From Bufo bufo (Eukaryota; Chordata; Amphibia; Anura; Bufonidae): a stretch of DNA of 64,000 nt. A program made the translations under genes and the position numbers. Below, piece after piece: positions 1-13,928 of this stretch. Every line of letters starts with the position of its first letter. Within the stretch, counting starts at the first letter, position 1. Location: the NCBI RefSeq assembly GCF_905171765.1, contig NC_053392.1, positions 408,958,366-409,022,365 of the forward strand, given 5' to 3'. The notes under the pieces are model-generated. The model was not told the DNA's origin. It was given only the letters and a program-made list of their open reading frames with translations, and searched no databases.

Positions 1-3000
1 GTGAAGCCTGATTCTCTGCTATGACATGAAGACAGATTCTGCGCTGACATAAGGCCAGATTCTCTGTTACGGGACCGCTCTCCTCTGTCTGGGTGCCGGG
101 GCCTAAAAGTGTGACAGTGGCCTGTTCCAGTGGTGGGTGATGTGAAGCCTGATTCTCTGCTATGACATGAAGACAGATTCTGTGCTGACATAAGGCCAGA
201 TTCTCTGTTACGGGACCGCTCTCCTCTGTCTGGGTGCCGGGGCCTAAATGTGTGACAGTGGCCTGTTCCAGTGGTGGGTGACGTGAAGCCTGATTCTCTG
301 CTATGACATGAAGACAGATTCTGTGCTGACATAAGGCCAGATGCTCTGTTACGGGACCGCTCTCCTCTGTCTGGGTGCCGGGGCCTAAATGTGTGACAGT
401 GGCCTGTTCCAGTGGTGGATGACGTGAAGCCTGATTCTCTGCTATGACATGAAGACAGATTCTGTGCTGACATAAGGCCAGATTCTCTGTTACTCGACCT
501 CTCTCCTCTGCCTGGGTGCCTGGGCCTAAATGTGTGACAGTGGCCTGTTCCAGTGGTGGGTGACGTGAAGCCTGATTCTCTGCTATGACATGAAGACAGA
601 TTCTGCGTTGACATAAGGCCAGATTCTCTGTTACGGGACCGCTCTCCTCTGTCTGGGTGCCGGGGCCTAAATGTGTGACAGTGGCCTGTTCCAGTGGTGG
701 GTGACGTGAAGCCTGATTCTCTGCTATGACATGAAGACAGATTCTGCGCTGACATAAGGCCAGATTCTCTGTTACGGGACCGCTCTCCTCTGTCTGGGTG
801 CCGGGGCCTAAATGTGTGACAGTGGCCTGTTCCAGTGGTGGGTGACGTGAAGCCTGATTCTCTGCTATGACATGAAGACAGATTCTGTGCTGACATAAGG
901 CCAGATTCTTTGTTACGGGACCGCTTTCCTCTGTCTGGGTGCCGGGGCCTAAATGTGTGACAGTGGCCTGTTCCAGTGGTGGGTGACGTGAAGCCTGATT
1001 CTGTGCTATGACATGAAGACAGATTCTGTGCTGACATAAGGCCAGATTCTCTGTTACGGGACCGCTCTCCTCTGTCTGGGTGCCGGGGCCTAAATGTGTG
1101 ACAGTGGCCTGTTCCAGTGGTGGGTGACGTGAAGCCTGAATCTCTGCTATGACATGAAGAAAATTCTGTGCTGACATAAGGCCAGATTCTCTGTTACGGG
1201 ACCGCTCTCCTCTGTCTGGGTGCCTGGGCCTAAATGTGTGACAGTGGCCTGTTCCAGTGGTGGGTGACGTGAAGCCTGATTCTCTGCTATGACATGAAGA
1301 CAGATTCTGCGCTGACATAAGGCCAGATTCTCTGTTACGGGACCGCTCTCCTCTGTCTGGGTGTCGGGGCCTAAATGTGTGACAGTGGCCTGTTCCAGTG
1401 GTGGGTGACGTGAAGCCTGATTCTCTGCTATGACATGAAGACAGATTCTGTGCTGACATAAGGCCAGATTCTCTGTTACGGGACCGCTCTCCTCTGTCTG
1501 GGTGCCGGGGCCTAAATGTGTGACAGTGGCCTGTTCCAGTGGTGGGTGACGTGAAGCCTGATTCTCCGCTATGACATGAAGACAGATTCTGTGCTGACAT
1601 AAGGCCAGATTCTCTGTTACGGGACCGCTCTCCTCTGTCTGGGTGCCTGGGCCTAAATGTGTGACAGTGGCCTGTTCCAGTGGTGGGTGACGTGAAGCCT
1701 GATTCTCTGCTATGACATGAAGACAGATTCTGCGCTGACATAAGGCCAGATTCTCTGTTACGGGACCGCTCTCCTCTGTCTGGGTGCCTGGGCCTAAATG
1801 TGTGACAGTGGCCTGTTCCAGTGGTGGGTGACGTGAAGCCTGATTCTCTGCTATGACATGAAGACAGATTCTGTGCTGACATAAGGCCAGATTCTCTGTT
1901 ACGGGACCGCTCTCTTCTGTCTGGGTGCCGGGGCCTAAATGTGTGACAGTGGCCTGTTCCAGTGGTGGGTGACGTGAAGCCTGAATCTCTGCTATGACAT
2001 GAAGACAGATTCTGTGCTGACATAAGGCCAGATTCTCTGTTACGGGACCGCTCTCCTCTGTCTGGGTGCCGGGGCCTAAATGTGTGACAGTGGCCTGTTC
2101 CAGTGGTGGGTGACGTGAAGCCTGATTCTCCGCTATGACATGAAGACAGATTCTGTGCTGACATAAGGCCAGATTCTCTGTTACGGGACCGCTCTCCTCT
2201 GTCTGGGTGCCGGGGCCTAAATGTGTGACAGTGGCCTGTTCCAGTGGTGGGTGACGTGAAGCCTGATTCTCTGCTATGACATGAAGACAGATTCTGTGCT
2301 GACATTAGGCCAGATTCTCTGTTACGGGACCGCTCTCCTCTGTCTGGGTGCCGGGGCCTAAATGTGTGACAGTGGCCTGTTCCAGTGGTGGATGACGTGA
2401 AGCCTGATTCTCTGCTATGACATGAAGACAGATTCTGTGCTGACATAAGGCCAGATTCTCTGTTACTCGACCGCTCTCCTCTGCCTGGGTGCCTGGGCCT
2501 AAATGTGTGACAGTGGCCTGTTCCAGTGGTGGGTGACGTGAAGCCTGATTCTCTGCTATGACATGAAGACAGATTCTGCGTTGACATAAGGCCAGATTCT
2601 CTGTTACGGGACCGCTCTCCTCTGTCTGGGTGCCTGGGCCTAAATGTGTGACAGTGGCCTGTTCCAGTGGTGGGTGACGTGAAGCCTGATTCTCTGCTAT
2701 GACATGAAGACAGATTCTGTGCTGACATAAGGCCAGATTCTCTGTTACGGGACCGCTCTCCTCTGTCTGGGTGCCTGGGCCTAAATGTGTGACAGTGGCC
2801 TGTTCCAGTGGTGGGTGACGTGAAGCCTGATTCTCTGCTATGACATGAAGACAGATTCTGTGCTGACATAAGGCCAGATTCTCTGTTACGGGACCGCTCT
2901 CCTCTGTCTGGGTGCCGGGGCCTAAATGTGTGACAGTGGCCTGTTCCAGTGGTGGGTGACGTGAAGCCTGAATCTCTGCTATGACATGAAGACAGATTCT

Positions 3001-6000
3001 GTGCTGACATAAGGCCAGATTCTCTGTTACGCGACCTCTCTCCTCTGCCTGGGTGCCTGGGCCTAAATGTGTGACAGTGGCCTGTTCCAGTGGTGGGTGA
3101 CGTGAAGCCTGATTCTCTGCTATGACATGAAGACAGATTCTGCGCTGACATAAGGCCAGATTCTCTGTTACGGGACCGCTCTCCTCTGTCTGGGTGCCGG
3201 GGCCTAAATGTGTGACAGTGGCCTGTTCCAGTGGTGGGTGACGTGAAGCCTGATTCTCTGCTATGTCATGAAGACAGATAGTGCGCTGACATAAGGCCAG
3301 ATTCTCTGTTACGGGACTGCTCTCCTCTGTCTGGGTGCCGGGGCCTAAATGTGTGACAGTGGCATGTTCCAGTGGTGGGTGACGTGAAGCCTGATTCTCT
3401 GCTATGACATGAAGACAAATTCTGTGCTGACATAAGGCCAGATTCTCTGTTACGGGACCGCTCTCCTCTGTCTGGGTGCCGGGGCCTAAATGTGTGACAG
3501 TGGCCTGTTCCAGTGGTGGGTGACGTGAAGCCTGATTCTCCGCTATGACATGAAGACAGATTCTGTGCTGACATAAGGCCAGATTCTCTGTTACGGGACC
3601 GCTCTCCTCTGTCTGGGTGCCGGGGCCTAAATGTGTGACAGTGGCCTGTTCCAGTGGTGGGTAACGTGAAGCCTGATTCTCTGCTATGACATGAAGACAG
3701 ATTCTGTGCTGACATTAGGCCAGATTCTCTGTTACGGGACCGCTCTCCTCTGTCTGGGTGCCGGGGCCTAAATGTGTGACAGTGGCCTGTTCCAGTGGTG
3801 GATGACGTGAAGCCTGATTCTCTGCTATGACATGAAGACAGATTCTGTGCTGACATAAGGCCAGATTCTCTGTTACTCGACCTCTCTCCTCTGCCTGGGT
3901 GCCTGGGCCTAAATGTGTGACAGTGGCCTGTTCCAGTGGTGGGTGACGTGAAGCCTGATTCTCTGCTATGACATGAAGACAGATTCTGCGTTGACATAAG
4001 GCCAGATTCTCTGTTACGGGACCGCTCTCCTCTGTCTGGGTGCCTGGGCCTAAATGTGTGACAGTGGCCTGTTCCAGTGGTGGGTGACGTGAAGCCTGAT
4101 TCTCTGCTATGACATGAAGACAGATTCTGTGCTGACATAAGGCCAGATTCTCTGTTACGGGACCGCTCTCCTCTGTCTGGGTGCCTGGGCCTAAATGTGT
4201 GACAGTGGCCTGTTCCAGTGGTGGGTGACGTGAAGCCTGATTCTCTGCTATGACATGAAGACAGATTCTGTGCTGACATAAGGCCAGATTCTCTGTTACG
4301 GGACCGCTCTCCTCTGTCTGGGTGCCGGGGCCTAAATGTGTAACAGTGGCCTGTTCCAGTGGTGGGTGACGTGAAGCCTGAATCTCTGCTATGACATGAA
4401 GACAGATTCTGTGCTGACATAAGGCCAGATTCTCTGTTACGCGACCTCTCTCCTCTGCCTGGGTGCCTGGGCCTAAATGTGTGACAGTGGCCTGTTCCAG
4501 TGGTGGGTGACGTGAAGCCTGATTCTCTGCTATGACATGAAGACAGATTCTGCGCTGACATAAGGCCAGATTCTCTGTTACGGGACCGCTCTCCTCTGTC
4601 TGGGTGCCGGGGCCTAAATGTGTGACAGTGGCCTGTTCCAGTGGTGGGTGACGTGAAGCCTGATTCTCTGCTATGTCATGAAGACAGATAGTGCGCTGAC
4701 ATAAGGCCAGATTCTCTGTTACGGGACTGCTCTCCTCTGTCTGGGTGCCGGGGCCTAAATGTGTGACAGTGGCCTGTTCCAGTGGTGGGTGACGTGAAGC
4801 CTGATTCTCTGCTATGACATGAAGACAGATTCTGTGCTGACATAAGGCCAGATTCTCTGTTACGGGACCGCTCTCCTCTGTCTGGGTGCCGGGGCCTAAA
4901 TGTGTGACAGTGGCCTGTTCCAGTGGTGGGTGACGTGAAGCCTGATTCTCCGCTATGACATGAAGACAGATTCTGTGCTGACATAAGGCCAGATTCTCTG
5001 TTACGGGACCGCTCTCCTCTGTCTGGGTGCCGGGGCCTAAATGCTTGACAGTGGCCTGTTCCAGTGGTGGGTGACGTGAAGCCTGATTCTCTGCTATGAC
5101 ATGAAGACAGATTCTGTGCTGACATAAGGCCAGATTCTCTGTTACGGGACCGCTCTCCTCTGTCTGGGTGCCGGGGCCTAAATGTGTGACAGTGGCCTGT
5201 TCCAGTGGTGGATGACGTGAAGCCTGATTCTCTGCTATGACATGAAGACAGATTCTGTGCTGACATAAGGCCAGATTCTCTGTTACTCGACCGCTCTCCT
5301 CTGCCTGGGTGCCTGGGCCTAAATGTGTGACAGTGGCCTGTTCCAGTGGTGGGTGACGTGAAGCCTGATTCTCTGCTATGACATGAAGACAGATTCTGCG
5401 CTGACATAAGGCCAGATTCTCTGTTACGGGACCGCTCTCCTCTGTCTGGGTGCCGGGGCCTAAATGTGTGACAGTGGCCTGTTCCAGTGGTGGGTGACGT
5501 GAAGCCTAATTCTCTGCTATGACATGAAGACAGATTCTGCGCTGACATAAGGCCAGATTCTCTGTTACGGGACCGCTCTCCTCTGTCTGGGTGCCGGGGC
5601 CTAAATGTGTGACAGTGGCCTGTTCCAGTGGTGGGTGACGTGAAGCCTGATTCTCCGCTATGACATGAAGACAGATTCTGTGCTGACATAAGGCCAGATT
5701 CTCTGTTACGGGACCGCTATCCTCTGTCTGGGTGCCTGGGCCTAAATGTGTGACAGTGGCCTGTTCCAGTGGTGGGTGACGTGAAGCCTGATTCTCTGCT
5801 ATGACATGAAGACAGATTCTGCGCTGACATAAGGCCAGATTCTCTGTTACGGGACCGCTCTCCTCTGTCTGGGTGCCTGGGCCTAAATGTGTGACAGTGG
5901 CCTGTTCCAGTGGTGGGTGACGTGAAGCCTGATTCTCTGCTATTACATGAAGACAGATTCTGTGCTGACATAAGGCCAGATTCTCTGTTACGGGACCGCT

Positions 6001-9000
6001 CTCCTCTGTCTGGGTGCCGGGGCCTAAATGTGTGACAGTGGCCTGTTCCAGTGGTGGGTGACGTGAAGCCTGATTCTCTGCTATGACATGAAGACAGATT
6101 CTGTGCTGACATAAGGCCAGATTCTCTGTTACGGGACCGCTCTCCTCTGTCTGGGTGCCGGGGCCTAAATGTGTGACAGTGGCCTGTTCCAGTGGTGGGT
6201 GACGTGAAGCCTGATTCTCTGCTATGACATGAAGACAGATTCTGTGCTGACATAAGGCCAGATTCTCTGTTACGGGACCGCTCTCCTCTGTCTGGGTGCC
6301 GGGGCCTAAATGTGTGACAGTGGCCTGTTCCAGTGGTGGGTGACGTGAAGCCTGATTCTCTGCTATGACATGAAGACAGATTCTGTGCTGACATAAGGCC
6401 AGATTCTCTGTTACGGGACCGCTCTCCTCTGTCTGGGTGCCGGGGCCTAAATGTGTGACAGTGGCCTGTTCCAGTGGTGGGTGACGTGAAGCCTGATTCT
6501 CTGCTATGACATGAAGACAGATTCTGTGCTGACATAAGGCAAGATTCTCTGGTACGGGACCGCTCTCCTCTGTCTGGGTGCCGGGGCCTAAATGTGTGAC
6601 AGTGGCATGTTCCAGTGGTGGGTGACGTGAAGCCTGAATCTCTGCTATGACATGAAGAAAATTCTGTGCTGACATAAGGCCAGATTCTCTGTTACGGGAC
6701 CGCTCTTCTCTGTCTGGGTGCCGGGGCCTAAATGTGTGACAGTGGCCTGTTCCAGTGGTGGGTGACGTGAAGCCTTGATTCTCTGCTATGACATGAAGAC
6801 AGATTCTGTGCTGACATAAGGCCAGATTCTCTGTTACGGGACCGCTCTCCTCTGTCTGGGTGCCGGGGCCTAAATGTGTGACAGTGGCCTGTTCCAGTGG
6901 TGGATGACGTGAAGCCTGATTCTCTGCTATGACATGAAGACAGATTCTGTGCTGACATAAGGCCAGATTCTCTGTTACGCGACCTCTCTCCTCTGCCTGG
7001 GTGCCTGGGCCTAAATGTGTGACAGTGGCCTGTTCCAGTGGTGGGTGACGTGAAGCCTGATTCTCTGCTATGACATGAAGACAGATTCTGCGCTGACATA
7101 AGGCCAGATTCTCTGTTACGGGACCGCTCTCCTCTGTCTGGGTGCCGGGGCCTAAATGTGTGACAGTGGCCTGTTCCAGTGGTGGGTTACGTGAAGCCTG
7201 ATTCTCTGCTATGACATGAAGACAGATTCTGCGCTGACATAAGGCCAGATTCTCTGTTACGGGACCGCTCTCCTCTGTCTTTGTGCCGGGGCCTAAATGT
7301 GTGACAGTGGCCTGTTCCAGTGGTGGGTGACGTGAAGCCTGATTCTCTGCTATGACATGAAGACAGATTCTGTGCTGACATAAGGCCAGATTCTCTGTTA
7401 CGGGACCGCTCTCCTCTGTCTGGGTGCCGGGGCCTAAATGTGTGACAGTGGCCTGTTCCAGTGGTGGGTGACGTGAAGCCTGATTCTCCGCTATGACATG
7501 AAGACAGATTCTGTGCTGACATAAGGCCAGATTCTCTGTTACGGGACCGCTCTCCTCTGCCTGGGTGCCGGGGCCTAAATGTGTGACAGTGGCCTGTTCC
7601 AGTGGTGGGTGACGTGAAGCCTGATTCTCTGCTATGACATGAAGACAGATTCTGTGCTGACATTAGGCCAGATTCTCTGTTACGGGACCGCTCTCCTCTG
7701 TCTGGGTGCCGGGGCCTAAATGTGTGACAGTGGCCTGTTCCAGTGGTGGATGACATGAAGCCTGATTCTCTGCTATGACATGAAGACAGATTCTGTGCTG
7801 ACATAAGGCCAGATTCTCTGTTACTCGACCTCTCCCCTTTTGCCTGGGTGCCTGGGCCTAAATGTGTGACAGTGGCCTGTTCCAGTGGTGGGTGACGTGA
7901 AGCCTGATTCTCTGCTATGACATGAAGACAGATTCTGCGTTGACATAAGGCCAGATTCTCTGTTACGGGACCGCTCTCCTCTGTCTGGGTGCCTGGGCCT
8001 AAATGTGTGACAGTGGCCTGTTCCAGTGGTGGGTGACGTGAAGCCTGATTCTCTGCTATGACATGAAGACAGATTCTGTGCTGACATAAGGCCAGATTCT
8101 CTGTTACGGGACCGCTCTCCTCTGTCTGGGTGCCTGGGCCTAAATGTGTGACAGTGGCCTGTTCCAGTGGTGGGTGACGTGAAGCCTGATTCTCTGCTAT
8201 GACATGAAGACAGATTCTGCGTTGACATAAGGCCAGATTCTCTGTTACGGGACCGCTCTCCTCTGTCTGGGTGCCGGGGCCTAAATGTGTAACAGTGGCC
8301 TGTTCCAGTGGTGGGTGACGTGAAGCCTGAATCTCTGCTATGACATGAAGACAGATTCTGTGCTGACATAAGGCCAGATTCTCTGTTACGCGACCTCTCT
8401 CCTCTGCCTGGGTGCCTGGGCCTAAATGTGTGACAGTGGCCTGTTCCAGTGGTGGGTGACGTGAAGCCTGATTCTCTGCTATGACATGAAGACAGATTCT
8501 GCGCTGACATAAGGCCAGATACTCTGTTACGGGACCGCTCTCCTCTGTCTGGGTGCCGGGGCCTAAATGTGTGACAGTGGCCTGTTCCAGTGGTGGGTGA
8601 CGTGAAGCCTGATTCTCTGCTATGTCATGAAGACAGATTGTGCGCTGACATAAGGCCAGATTCTCTGTTACGGGACCGCTCTCCTCTGTCTGGGTGCCGG
8701 GGCCTAAATGTGTGACAGTGGCCTGTTCCAGTGGTGGGTGACGTGAAGCCTGATTCTCTGCTATGACATGAAGACAGATTCTGTGCTGACATAAGGCCAG
8801 ATTCTCTGTTACGGGACCGCTCTCCTCTGTCTGGGTGCCGGGGCCTAAATGTGTGACAGTGGCCTGTTCCAGTGGTGGGTGACGTGAAGCCTGATTCTCC
8901 GCTATGACATGAAGACAGATTCTGTGCTGACATAAGGCCAGATTCTCTGTTACGGGACCGCTCTCCTCTGTCTGGGTGCCGGGGCCTAAATGCTTGACAG

Positions 9001-12000
9001 TGGCCTGTTCCAGTGGTGGGTGACGTGAAGCCTGATTCTCTGCTATGACATGAAGACAGATTCTGTGCTGACATTAGGCCAGATTCTCTGTTACGGGTCC
9101 GCTCTCCTCTGTCTGGGTGCCGGGGCCTAAATGTGTGACAGTGGCCTGTTCCAGTGGTGGGTGACGTGAAGCCTGATTCTCTGCTATGACATGAAGACAG
9201 ATTCTGTGCTGACATAAGGCCAGATTCTCTGTTACGGGACCGCTCTCCTCTGTCTGGGTGCCGGGGCCTAAATGTGTGACAGTGGCCTGTTCCAGTGGTG
9301 GATGACGTGAAGCCTGATTCTCTGCTATGACATGAAGACAGATTCTGTGCTGACATAAGGCCAGATTCTCTGTTACTCGACCTCTCTCCTCTGCCTGGGT
9401 GCCTGGGCCTAAATGTGTGACAGTGGCCTGTTCCAGTGGTGGGTGACGTGAAGCCTGATTCTCTGCTATGACATGAAGACAGATTCTGCGTTGACATAAG
9501 GCCAGATTCTCTGTTACGGGACCGCTCTCCTCTGTCTGGGTGCCGGGGCCTAAATGTGTGACAGTGGCCTGTTCCAGTGGTGGGTGACGTGAAGCCTGAT
9601 TCTCTGCTATGACATGAAGACAGATTCTGCGCTGACATAAGGCCAGATTCTCTGTTACGGGACCGCTCTCCTCTGTCTGGGTGCCGGGGCCTAAATGTGT
9701 GACAGTGGCCTGTTCCAGTGGTGGGTGACGTGAAGCCTGATTCTCCGCTATGACATGAAGACAGATTCTGTGCTGACATAAGGCCAGATTCTCTGTTACG
9801 GGACCGCTCTCCTCTGTCTGGGTGCCTGGGCCTAAATGTGTGACAGTGGCCTGTTCCAGTGGTGGGTGACGTGAAGCCTGATTCTCTGCTATGACATGAA
9901 GACAGATTCTGCGCTGACATAAGGCCAGATTCTCTGTTACGGGACCGCTCTCCTCTGTCTGGGTGCCTGGGCCTAAATGTGTGACAGTGGCCTGTTCCAG
10001 TGGTGGGTGACGTGAAGCCTGATTCTCTGCTATTACATGAAGACAGATTCTGCGCTGACATAAGGCCAGATTCTCTGTTACGGGACCGCTCTCCTCTGTC
10101 TGGGTGCCGGGGCCTAAATGTGTGACAGTGGCCTGTTCCAGTGGTGGGTGACGTGAAGCCTGATTCTCTGCTATGACATGAAGACAGATTCTGTGCTGAC
10201 ATAAGGCCAGATTCTCTGTTACGGGACCGCTCTCCTCTGTCTGGGTGCCGGGGCCTAAATGTGTGACAGTGGCCTGTTCCAGTGGTGGGTGACGTGAAGC
10301 CTGATTCTCTGCTATGACATGAAGACAGATTCTGTGCTGACATAAGGCCAGATTCTCTGTTACGGGACCGCTCTCCTCTGTCTGGGTGCCGGGGCCTAAA
10401 TGTGTGACAGTGGCCTGTTCCAGTGGTGGGTGACGTGAAGCCTGATTCTCTGCTATGACATGAAGACAGATTCTGTGCTGACATAAGGCCAGATTCTCTG
10501 TTACGGGACCGCTCTCCTCTGTCTGGGTGCCGGGGCCTAAATGTGTGACAGTGGCCTGTTCCAGTGGTGGGTGACGTGAAGCCTGATTCTCTGCTATGAC
10601 ATGAAGACAGATTCTGTGCTGACATAAGGCCAGATTCTCTGGTACGGGACCGCTCTCCTCTGTCTGGGTGCCGGGGCCTAAATGTGTGACAGTGGCCTGT
10701 TCCAGTGGTGGGTGACGTGAAGCCTGAATCTCTGCTATGACATGAAGAAAATTCTGTGCTGACATAAGGCCAGATTCTCTGTTACGGGACCGCTCTTCTC
10801 TGTCTGGGTGCCGGGGCCTAAATGTGTGACAGTGGCCTGTTCCAGTGGTGGGTGACGTGAAGCCTTGATTCTCTGCTATGACATGAAGACAGATTCTGTG
10901 CTGACATAAGGCCAGATTCTCTGTTACGGGACCGCTCTCCTCTGTCTGGGTGCCGGGGCCTAAATGTGTGACAGTGGCCTGTTCCAGTGGTGGATGACGT
11001 GAAGCCTGATTCTCTGCTATGACATGAAGACAGATTCTGTGCTGACATAAGGCCAGATTCTCTGTTACGCGACCTCTCTCCTCTGCCTGGGTGCCTGGGC
11101 CTAAATGTGTGACAGTGGCCTGTTCCAGTGGTGGGTGACGTGAAGCCTGATTCTCTGCTATGACATGAAGACAGATTCTGCGCTGACATAAGGCCAGATT
11201 CTCTGTTACGGGACCGCTCTCCTCTGTCTGGGTGCCGGGGCCTAAATGTGTGACAGTGGCCTGTTCCAGTGGTGGGTTACGTGAAGCCTGATTCTCTGCT
11301 ATGACATGAAGACAGATTCTGCGCTGACATAAGGCCAGATTCTCTGTTACGGGACCGCTCTCCTCTGTCTTTGTGCCGGGGCCTAAATGTGTGACAGTGG
11401 CCTGTTCCAGTAGTGGGTGACGTGAAGCCTGATTCTCTGCTATGACATGAAGACAGATTCTGTGCTGACATAAGGCCAGATTCTCTGTTACGGGACCGCT
11501 CTCCTCTGTCTGGGTGCCGGGGCCTAAATGTGTGACAGTGGCCTGTTCCAGTGGTGGGTGACGTGAAGCCTGATTCTCCGCTATGACATGAAGACAGATT
11601 CTGTGCTGACATAAGTCCAGATTCTCTGTTACGGGACCGCTCTCCTCTGTCTGGGTGCCTGGGCCTAAATGTGTGACAGTGGCCTGTTCCAGTGGTGGGT
11701 GACGTGAAGCCTGATTCTCTGCTATGACATGAAGACAGATTCTGCGCTGACATAAGGCCAGATTCTCTGTTACGGGACCGCTCTCCTCTGTCTGGATGCC
11801 AGGGCCTAAATGTGTGACAGTGGCCTGTTCCAGTGGTGGGTGATGTGAAGCCTGATTCTCTGCTATGACATGAAGACAGATTCTGTGCTGACATAAGGCC
11901 AGATTCTCTGTTACGGGACCGCTCTCCTCTGACTGGGTGCCGGGGCCTAAATGTGTGACAGTGGCCTGTTCCAGTGGTGGGTGACGTGAAGCCTGATTCT

Positions 12001-12676
12001 CTGCTATGACATGAAGACAGATTCTGTGCTGACATAAGGCCAGATTCTCTGTTACGCGACCTCTCTCCTCTGCCTGGGTGCCTGGGCCTAAATGTGTGAC
12101 AGTGGCCTGTTCCAGTGGTGGGTGACGTGAAGCCTGATTCTCTGCTATGACATAAAGACAGATTCTGTGCTGACATAAGGCCAGATTCTCTGTTACGGGA
12201 CCGCTCTCCTCTGTCTGGGTGCCGGGGCCTAAATGTGTGACAGTGGCCTGTTCCAGTGGTGGGTGACGTGAAGCCTGATTCTCTGCTATGACATGAAGAC
12301 AGATTCTGTGCTGACATAAGGCCAGATTCTCTGTTACGGGACCGCTCTCCTCTTTCTGGGTGCCGGGGCCTAAATGTGTGACAGTGGCCTGTTCCAGTGG
12401 TGGATGACGTGAAGCCTGATTCTCTGCTATGACATGAAGACAGATTCTGTGCTGACATAAGGCCAGATTCTCTGTTACTCGACCTCTCTCCTCTGCCTGG
12501 GTGCCTGGGCCTAAATGTGTGACAGTGGCCTGTTCCAGTGGTGGGTGACGTGAAGCCTGATTCTCTGCTATGACATGAAGACTGATTCTGTGCTGACATG
12601 AAGCCAGATTCTCTGCTATGGCATGAAGAGACTGATTCTGTGTTGACATGAAGCCAGATTCTCTGCTATGGGACCT
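1..12676. repeat. 141-bp tandem array (at least 89 units) inside hAT-1 copy A
   Basis: Units repeat every 141 bp (starts at 1, 142, 283 and so on), each containing GTGAAGCCTGATTCTCTGCT and GGGTGCCGGGGCCTAAATGT. Divergence between units is a few percent. Because 141 is 47 codons, several frames stay open for kilobases; these are not taken as genes. Marker variants show larger duplicated blocks. CTATGTCATG recurs at 3261 and 4671 (10 units) and at 8620 (28 units plus 1 bp). AGCCTTGATT recurs at 6771 and 10861 (29 units plus 1 bp). The last units (12590-12676) are degenerate. The unit is the reverse complement of the array in copy C and a relative of the more diverged array in copy B. Confidence 0.95.
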
Positions 12677-12950
12677 CTGTCCAATTGATATTGGTTAATT
12701 TTTTTTTTTTTAATTTTTATTTTAATTCATTTCCCTATCCACATTTGTTTGCAGGGGATTTACCTACACAATGCTGCCTTTTGCAGCCCTCTAGCTCTTT
12801 CCTGGGCTGTTTTACAGCCTTTTTAGTGCCCTAAAGTTCGGGTCCCCATTGACTCCAATGGGGTTCGGGTTCGGATCCCGAACCCGAACATTTCCGGGAA
12901 GTTCGGCCAAACTTCTCGAACTCGAACATCCAGAAGTTCGCTCAACTCTA
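12677..12950 (+). repeat. 3' subterminal and terminal region of hAT-1 copy A
   Basis: The stretch begins with CCAATTGATATTGG and an A/T-rich tract. A segment shared with B and C follows, containing CACATTTGTTTGCAGGGGAT. The last 110 bp hold short inverted GTTCGG/CCGAAC motifs flanking GGTCCCCATTGACTCCAATG. The same order occurs at 18138-18423 and, inverted, at 18467-18759. Such clustered subterminal repeats are usual binding sites for hAT transposases; that role is inferred here. Confidence 0.75.
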
Positions 12951-13928
12951 GTGAGAGTGAAAACTAGAGGGAGACCATATGAGACAGAGAAAACTATTGC
13001 TGCAACAATGAGAGTTACTCAATCCAATTTATCTATCTTTAAACAGATACCCTTTTACATTAAGGAGAGCTCCTGATGCACCTAGGAGAGCCCCAAATCT
13101 GCGAAATACATGATTGTGCATGGCAAGCTACACAATGCTACTATGGATTTCTGGGAAAAATATGCAAAATAGCTTCCATAAGCCTATGGCAGAAGATGTT
13201 AATTTGCATATCATCATTCTATAAACCAAATATAACGGATTGTTGTCTACATTCGTAATAACAAGTATGTTTTTGAGTGAAAACTAGAGGGAGACCATAT
13301 GAGACAGAGAAAACTATTGCTGCAACAAAGAAAGGTACTCAATCCAATTTATCTATCTTTAAACGGGTACCGTTTTACATTAAGGAGAGCTCCGGATGCA
13401 CCTAGGAGAGCCCCAATTCTGCGAAATACATGATTGTGCATGGCAAGCTACACAATGCTACTATGGATTTCTGGGAAAGATATGCAAATGAGCTTCCATA
13501 AGCCTATGGCAGAAGATGTTAATTTGCATATCATTATTCTAGAAACCAAAAATAATGGATTGTTGTCTACATTCGTAATAACAAGTATGTTTTGAGTGAG
13601 AGTGAAAACTAGAGGGGGGCCATATGAGACAGAGAAAACTATTGCTACAACAAAGAGAGTTACTCAATCCAATTTATCTATCTTTAAACGGGTACCGTTT
13701 TACATTAAGGAGAGCTCCGGATGCACCTAGGGGAGCCCCAATTCTGCGAAATACATGATTGTGCATGGCAAGCTACACAATGCTACTATGGATTTCTGGG
13801 AAAAATATGCATATCATCATTCTAGAAACCAAAAATGGATTGTTGTCTACATTCGTAATAACAAGTATGTTTTGAGTGAAAGCGAGAGCATATGAGACAG
13901 ATAAAACTACTGCTGCAACAAAGAGAGT
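12951..13928 (+). repeat. 320-bp tandem repeat, about 3 units
   Basis: Units start with GTGAAAACTAGAGG at 12957, 13277 and 13602; a fourth start at 13877 runs into hAT-1 copy B. Spacings are 320, 325 and 275 bp. The short third unit lacks about 50 bp that contain ATGCAAAT and its inverse ATTTGCAT. No coding potential or known family was recognised. The same unit occurs twice in inverse orientation at 62745-63378. hAT-1 copy A inserted at the left edge of this array, and copy B is joined to its right edge inside a partial unit. Confidence 0.85.

Larger units (their letters stand above)
1..12950 (+). mobile_element. hAT-1 copy A, 3' part with right terminus
   Basis: This is the right-hand part of a hAT element whose transposase would lie left of the window. 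It consists of a long 141-bp array, then an AT-rich subterminal stretch, then a terminal block rich in GTTCGGGTTCGG palindromes. It ends in CTCAACTCTA at 12941-12950, the inverse of the TAGAGTTRAGCGAAC terminus of copy C. The next eight bases, GTGAGAGT (12951-12958), are the expected target duplication; the partner copy is outside the window. Orientation is inferred from copies B and C, where the array lies between the transposase stop and this terminus. The target is the first unit of the 320-bp repeat. Confidence 0.8.

Noticed and set aside
3266..12649. Long minus-strand open frames across the 141-bp array (up to 1191 codons)
   Set aside because: The unit is 47 codons, so any frame without a stop in one unit stays open through the array. 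With six frames, one or two such open frames are expected by chance. Frames are lost wherever a 1-bp indel occurs, and two frames on one strand are open together.
1..12676. CRISPR array
   Set aside because: Whole 141-bp units repeat with no unique spacers, and the sequence is from a eukaryotic transposon context without cas genes.
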